A DNA stretch of 11,167 nt from Desulfobulbaceae bacterium (lineage in GTDB: Bacteria > Desulfobacterota > Desulfobulbia > Desulfobulbales > Desulfobulbaceae): contig JALSNT010000338.1 of NCBI GenBank assembly GCA_026986885.1, positions 1-11,167 on the forward strand. Direction: 5' to 3'. The translations under genes and the position numbers were made by a program. The notes beneath the pieces were generated by a model. That model was not told where the DNA came from and made no database searches. It was given only the letters and a program-made list of their open reading frames with translations. Positions 7,109-11,167 of this stretch are shown here, piece after piece. Positions within the stretch are counted from its first letter, which is position 1, and each line of letters begins with the position of its first letter.

Positions 7109-7344
7109 GGTCTAACCTCCTGATCATCTGTTCTCTATTCCATACATACGGGAGAAACGGACAAAGTGTTGGCCGCGTTATTTTTGTTTGAATACTTGTT
7201 AGTTGTGTTACGTACCGGAAAAGTAGGCAATCTGTTGAGAACAGTTGGAACTTCCTATTGCATTATACATAGCAGATGTCATATGTTACGCAGAGTAGAT
7301 TTAGGTCCACTTTAATGATTTGACTGAAAATGTATGGTTAACAG
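7109..7344. other. AT-rich non-coding region between ssrA and the restriction operon
   Basis: These 236 bases are clearly more AT-rich than the flanking genes, and no ORF of coding character was seen. The region should hold the promoter of the HTH-hsdR-hsdM operon. Small repeats that might be operator parts include CTGTT-GAG-AACAG (7232-7244, inverted) and TGTTACG at 7206-7212 and 7284-7290 (direct). These are short enough to be chance. Confidence 0.5.
7258..7287 (+). promoter_or_regulatory. Possible promoter for the HTH-hsdR-hsdM operon
   Basis: TTGCAT (7258-7263) and TATGTT (7282-7287) are separated by 18 bases and would start transcription about 50 bases before the HTH gene. Each hexamer differs from the sigma-70 consensus at two positions. 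It is the best pair I see in this AT-rich stretch, but AT-rich DNA yields such matches by chance. One copy of a TGTTACG repeat overlaps the -10, where a regulator could act. Confidence 0.3.
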
Positions 7345-7554
7345 ATGATTCGAGAAGTAGAGAATTTTCCAGAACATGTGAAGGAGAATCGTCTACAACC
7401 GGGGCTTTCTCAAGAGGAACTGGTCCCTGCCCTTGGTGTGAGCTTCGTCACGGTCAACCGCCGGGAGAACAGCAAAATATCGTCGTCAAAACTGGCCCTG
7501 CGGCGGTTTGAACAGTTTTTTGCCCGTAAAAAAGAACAGGGGAAGCTGTCCTGA
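7345..7554 (+). CDS. Small XRE-type helix-turn-helix protein, probable regulator of the restriction operon
   Basis: The protein has 69 residues. Residues about 21-42 (LSQEELVPALGVSFVTVNRREN) form a Cro/XRE-like helix-turn-helix, followed by SKLALRRFEQFFARK, as in short single-domain regulators. The ATG at 7345 is the earliest possible start, because TAA (7339-7341) lies in frame two codons upstream. No clear Shine-Dalgarno precedes it, suggesting weak translation or a leaderless or downstream start. Two positions look unusual against the family pattern: the common Trp in NRWENGK is Arg here (CGG, one base from TGG), and the Gly is Ser (AGC). The protein may therefore bind DNA differently or be decaying. 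Its TGA overlaps the hsdR ATG by one base (TGATG), so it probably couples translation into hsdR. By position it may act like a controller protein for the restriction system; that is inference. Confidence 0.75.
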   Translation: MIREVENFPEHVKENRLQPGLSQEELVPALGVSFVTVNRRENSKISSSKLALRRFEQFFARKKEQGKLS

Positions 7555-10500
7555 TGGTTTTCAATGAAGACTCAAGGGTCAAGATTCCCTGTCTCCTGCA
7601 TCTGGCTCGCCTGGGCTATCGCTATCTCTCTCTCAAGGATGCTGTATGGGATGCAGAGAGCAATATCTTTCCGGAGTTGTTTTATCCCGCCATTGCCCGG
7701 ATCAACCCCGATCTGGCCGCCGCCGACCTTGAACGGCTGCTGGAGGATGTCAAACTCTTGCTGGATAATGAGGATCTCGGCAAGGCCTTTTACGAGAAGC
7801 TCACGGCCCGCTCAGGAACCCGGCTCATCGATTTTAGCGATTTTACCAGCAACAGTTTCCATGTGGTCACTGAACTGCCCTGCAAAAATGGTGATGACGA
7901 GTTCCGGCCCGACATCACCCTGTTGATTAACGGCATGCCGCTGGTCTTTATTGAGGTCAAGAAGCCCAACAACCGTGAAGGCGTTCTGGCTGAGCGTAAC
8001 CGGATCATCAGCCGTTGTCGCAATCACCGTTTACGCCGTTTTATCAATATCACCCAGTTGATGCTCTTCTCCAACAATATGGAGTATGACGACGGCTCGC
8101 CGCAGCCCATCGAGGGGGCCTTTTACGCCACCTCCTCGTATGACGCGCCCGTCTTCAACTATTTCCGCGAAGAGGAAGAACTGAATCCGGTGGCCCTTTT
8201 GAGCGAGGAGGACGAAGCGGTTGAAAATTTTGTCCTCAAAGACAACAACCTGGGCGTCATCAAGCACAGTCCGGAATTTTTAAGCAATAAATCCCCGCAC
8301 ACTCCGACCAACCGTCTCTGCACCTCGCTTTTCAGCCGGGAGCGTCTGGCCTTTCTGCTCCAATACGCCATCGCCTACGTCAATGAGACTGATGGTCTGC
8401 ACAAGCATATCATGCGCTACCCGCAGCTCTTTGCCACCAAAGCCATAGAACGGAAATTGAACCAGGGCGTCCGCCAGGGAATTATCTGGCATACCCAGGG
8501 CAGCGGTAAGACCGCCCTGGCCTATTACAATGTCCACTTTCTGACCGATTATTTTCAGGCCGGAGGCATTATCCCGAAGTTTTATTTCATTGTTGACCGC
8601 CTCGACCTGCTCACCCAGGCCCGGCGGGAATTTACCGCCCGCGGCCTGGTGGTCCATACCATTAATTCCCGCAAGGCCTTTACCCAGGAGATCAAGGCCA
8701 CCAAGGTCATTCACAACGATTCCGGCAAGGCGGAAATAGCCGTGGTCAATATCCAGAAGTTCAAGGATGATCCCGATGTGATCCGGACAGGGGATTACGA
8801 TGTCACCATCCAGCGGGTCTATTTTCTCGATGAAGTCCACCGCAGTTATGATCCCAGGGGGAGCTTCCTTGCCAACCTCAGCCAGTCGGATAAAAACGCT
8901 ATCAAGATCGGGCTGACCGGCACCCCTCTCCTCGGTGATGATTACAACTCCAGGGTCCTGTTCGGCGATTATATCCATAAATATTATTACAATGCCTCCA
9001 TCGCTGACGGTTACACCCTGCGCCTGATCCGCGAGGAGATCGCCACCAATTACCGCATAGCCCTGCAACAGGCGTTAGAGGAAATCCAGGTCAAACAGGG
9101 CGAGATCGGCAGGAAACATATCTTTGCCCACCCCCGTTTTGTTGAGCCGATGCTGGATTACATAATCACCGATTTTGAAAAAAGCCGGGCTGCTTACGCG
9201 GAACCAACCATCGGCGCCATGGTCATCTGTGACAGCGCCGACCAGGCCAAGGTGATGTACGAGATTTTTCAGGAACGATTAAAGCCGCAGGCTGACCCAC
9301 TAAATAGCGCCATAAGCACCAACCCTGACCAGCAACTCCCCAAGGCGGCTGATTCCGGGGCGGGGATCTACGCCACCCGGCAAAGGCAGGCAAACAAGGT
9401 CAAAACCGCCGCCCTGATCCTCCATGATGTCGGCAGTAGGGATGAGCGCAAAGAGTGGGTGGAAGATTTCAAGGCCGGTAAGATCGACCTGCTGGTTGTC
9501 TACAATATGCTGCTCACCGGCTTTGACTCGCACCGGTTGAAAAAACTCTACCTGGGCCGGGTGATCCGCAAGCACAACCTGCTCCAGGCTCTGACCCGAG
9601 TCAACCGGCCTTATAAGGAATTCCGCTACGGATATGTGGTTGATTTTGCTGACATCAGTAAGGAATTTAAGGAAACGAACCAGCGTTATCTGGAAGAGCT
9701 CAATGAGGAACTGGGTGACGAACTGGAGCATTATTCTAACCTGTTCAAGTCCGCCGAGGAGATCGCCGCCGAGATTGAGACGATCAAGGATATCCTCTTT
9801 GCCTTCGATCTTGAAAACGCTGAGGAGTTCTCCCGCCAGCTCAGCAGGATTCAGGACCGGGCCACGGTGCTGGCCCTGAAAAAGGCCCTGGCCGATGCCC
9901 GTGGCCTCTACAACCTGATCCGTCTCCAGGGCCGGTATGAATTTCTCCAGCAGCTTGATTTTCAAAAATTAAACCAGATGTACCGGGAGACCTGCAACCA
10001 CCTCGCTCTGCTGAATCTGAAAGAGAATATCGAAAACAGCAGCGATACCACCGGATTGTTGAACAGTGCCCTGGAAGAGGTACTCTTCATGTTCACCAAG
10101 GTCGGGGAAGAGGAACTGGTCCTGGCCGACAGATTAAAAAACACCCTGCGCCGGACCCGCGAGGCCCTGGCCGGTAATTTCGATCAGCACGACCCCGACT
10201 TTATCAGCTTGAAAGAAGAACTGGAGCGGCTGTTTAAAAAGAAAAATTTAAACGAAGTCAGCCGGGAGGAGATGAACGCCAATATCACCTCCTTAAACGA
10301 TATCCACGCCAGGGCCGTGGAGCTGAACCGTAAAAATGGCCAGCTCCGCGCCAAATATCAGGGCGATGTCAAATATGCCCGTATCCACAAGCGGCTTCTG
10401 AAGCGCGGCCTGTTTGCGGAAAACCAGCGCACGATTTTTGCCGCCCTGTCCGGCCTTAAACAACAGGCCGACGATCAGGTGCTGCAGAACACCCAGTTGC

Positions 10501-10676
10501 TTGCCAACGAGGGCTATTTTGCCCGGATGATGATGCCGCTGGTGATTGATCAGTTTCAGAATAAAAACAGGATTAAACTCGATCCCGATTCTAGCCGCCT
10601 CATCAACCGGCTGGTGGCAAGCGAATACATCCATGAATTCGCCTCGGGCAACACAAGGGGAGCAGCCAGGTGGTAA
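7554..10676 (+). CDS. hsdR: Type I restriction endonuclease R (restriction/translocase) subunit
   Basis: This 1040-residue subunit is full length for the family. It cleaves DNA after ATP-driven translocation when the target site is unmethylated, acting with HsdM and HsdS. The N-terminal nuclease core shows PD (119-120) and EVKK (134-137), with the same Asp-to-Glu spacing of 14 as in classic HsdR nucleases. The superfamily-2 helicase motifs follow: Walker A HTQGSGKTALA (313-323), the segment FYFIVDRLDLLTQ (about 343-355), DEVH box LDEVHRS (425-431), motif III GLTGTPL (453-459), a motif V region LLTGFDS and motif VI ALTRVNRPYKEF. The C-terminal third is helical and charged, as expected for contact with the methylase core. 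AGGGGAA (7538-7544) is the Shine-Dalgarno inside the upstream HTH gene. All key catalytic residues are present, so the enzyme should be active. The codon use resembles the chromosomal genes upstream, so any transfer was not very recent. Confidence 0.96.
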   Translation: MVFNEDSRVKIPCLLHLARLGYRYLSLKDAVWDAESNIFPELFYPAIARINPDLAAADLERLLEDVKLLLDNEDLGKAFYEKLTARSGTRLIDFSDFTSNSFHVVTELPCKNGDDEFRPDITLLINGMPLVFIEVKKPNNREGVLAERNRIISRCRNHRLRRFINITQLMLFSNNMEYDDGSPQPIEGAFYATSSYDAPVFNYFREEEELNPVALLSEEDEAVENFVLKDNNLGVIKHSPEFLSNKSPHTPTNRLCTSLFSRERLAFLLQYAIAYVNETDGLHKHIMRYPQLFATKAIERKLNQGVRQGIIWHTQGSGKTALAYYNVHFLTDYFQAGGIIPKFYFIVDRLDLLTQARREFTARGLVVHTINSRKAFTQEIKATKVIHNDSGKAEIAVVNIQKFKDDPDVIRTGDYDVTIQRVYFLDEVHRSYDPRGSFLANLSQSDKNAIKIGLTGTPLLGDDYNSRVLFGDYIHKYYYNASIADGYTLRLIREEIATNYRIALQQALEEIQVKQGEIGRKHIFAHPRFVEPMLDYIITDFEKSRAAYAEPTIGAMVICDSADQAKVMYEIFQERLKPQADPLNSAISTNPDQQLPKAADSGAGIYATRQRQANKVKTAALILHDVGSRDERKEWVEDFKAGKIDLLVVYNMLLTGFDSHRLKKLYLGRVIRKHNLLQALTRVNRPYKEFRYGYVVDFADISKEFKETNQRYLEELNEELGDELEHYSNLFKSAEEIAAEIETIKDILFAFDLENAEEFSRQLSRIQDRATVLALKKALADARGLYNLIRLQGRYEFLQQLDFQKLNQMYRETCNHLALLNLKENIENSSDTTGLLNSALEEVLFMFTKVGEEELVLADRLKNTLRRTREALAGNFDQHDPDFISLKEELERLFKKKNLNEVSREEMNANITSLNDIHARAVELNRKNGQLRAKYQGDVKYARIHKRLLKRGLFAENQRTIFAALSGLKQQADDQVLQNTQLLANEGYFARMMMPLVIDQFQNKNRIKLDPDSSRLINRLVASEYIHEFASGNTRGAARW

Positions 10677-11167
10677 ACCGTGATTTTGCCAGAAGTACCA
10701 GGGAATTGATCGACAGTCTCAAGGGTATCTGCGCCTCCTATGGTCTGGGTAACGACGGCAACGAGTTCAAGATCATCACCCAGGTCTTTCTCTATAAATT
10801 TTTAAACGATAAATTCGCCCACGCTGCCAAAAGAATCAACCCGGAACTGGCCCGAGCCGACAGTTGGGAGGCGGCCATCGCAGCCCTTGACCGGGAAGAG
10901 CTTGAGATGCTGCAGATGCAGATGGGGCCGGACACCGCCCGCCTGCAGCCGCAACATTTCATCACCCATCTCTTCAACCACCAGAACGATGCGGATTTTG
11001 CCCGACTCTTTGACGATACCCTGCGTGATATCGCCATCACAAATAACGAGATCTTCGCGGTCAAGACCGAGGGCGGGGCCAAGGTGGTACTCTTTGACCG
11101 GATCAGCGAGTATATCGCCGACCCGGCCCTGCGCGACAACTTCTGCCGGGCCATCATCAACAAGCTG
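10670..11167 (+). CDS. hsdM: Type I restriction-modification DNA methyltransferase M subunit (N-terminal part, runs off right edge)
   Basis: A frame starting with GTG at 10670 stays open to the right edge for 166 codons. It overlaps the hsdR end by 7 bases, with AAGGGGAG (10655-10662) 7 bases upstream as Shine-Dalgarno. The protein begins with a helical region resembling the HsdM N-terminal domain, including FKIITQVFLYKFLNDKF (about 35-51), followed by a charged helical stretch and LFDRISEYIADPALRDNFCRAI near the visible end. The SAM-binding motif and the NPPF/Y catalytic motif would lie beyond the window, so the methylase call rests on the N-terminal domain and the position after hsdR. HsdM with HsdS methylates adenine in the recognition site and forms the core to which HsdR binds. 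The gene order R-M implies that hsdS should follow. Confidence 0.88.
   Translation, partial: MVNRDFARSTRELIDSLKGICASYGLGNDGNEFKIITQVFLYKFLNDKFAHAAKRINPELARADSWEAAIAALDREELEMLQMQMGPDTARLQPQHFITHLFNHQNDADFARLFDDTLRDIAITNNEIFAVKTEGGAKVVLFDRISEYIADPALRDNFCRAIINKL

Noticed and set aside
8280..9068. A 262-codon open frame on the minus strand inside hsdR
   Set aside because: It lies entirely antisense to the helicase domain of hsdR, whose motifs are intact. Its composition is what the complement of that coding frame gives, and it has no motif of its own.
9300..9965. A 221-codon minus-strand frame inside hsdR
   Set aside because: Antisense shadow of the conserved hsdR frame; no ribosome-binding site or recognisable domain.

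Overview
The window looks like chromosomal DNA from a Gram-negative bacterium of the deltaproteobacterial (Desulfobacterota) type. This is inferred from the style of the GspE-family ATPase, a tmRNA tag ending YALAA, and codon choice rich in GCC, CTG, ACC and ATC. No gene here fixes the species, so the taxonomy is an inference. Most of the window is core housekeeping sequence. The last third is a Type I restriction-modification locus of accessory character.

Layout. Positions 1-530 (minus strand) hold the N-terminal 176 codons of an FAD-binding protoporphyrinogen oxidase-like protein that runs off the left edge. A divergent intergenic region (531-746) follows, then htpG (747-2618, plus) with a clear rho-independent terminator at 2653-2693. 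Next is a two-gene unit: a small outer-membrane-type lipoprotein (2806-3183) overlapping by 4 bases a protein-L-isoaspartate methyltransferase gene, pcm (3180-3830, GTG start). Then come a GspE/PilB-type secretion or pilus ATPase (3983-5806) and, 24 bases on, smpB (5831-6286). The tmRNA gene ssrA lies at 6537-6898 with an encoded CCA and its own terminator (about 6909-6960). Its tag reads ADDYNYALAA. Between smpB and ssrA sits a 15-bp, 14-matching inverted repeat (6320-6334 / 6406-6420) that no gene explains.

Downstream of ssrA, a common integration site for genomic islands, the sequence changes character. There is an AT-rich, mostly non-coding stretch (6961-7344) containing one possible small minus-strand gene with a perfect Shine-Dalgarno. 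A short XRE-type helix-turn-helix gene (7345-7554) then overlaps by one base a full-length hsdR (7554-10676). hsdR in turn overlaps by 7 bases the start of hsdM (10670 to the right edge, partial). The overlaps suggest one translationally coupled operon, regulator-hsdR-hsdM, with hsdS presumably beyond the window.

How the genes work together: smpB and ssrA make the two parts of the trans-translation ribosome-rescue system. HtpG and Pcm are protein-quality functions (chaperone and isoaspartate repair). The HTH protein, HsdR and HsdM form a defence module against foreign DNA. I found no clear sign of a wholly new system. The items most worth a second look are the degenerate-looking HTH regulator in front of hsdR, the structured smpB-ssrA spacer, and the small gene convergent with ssrA.
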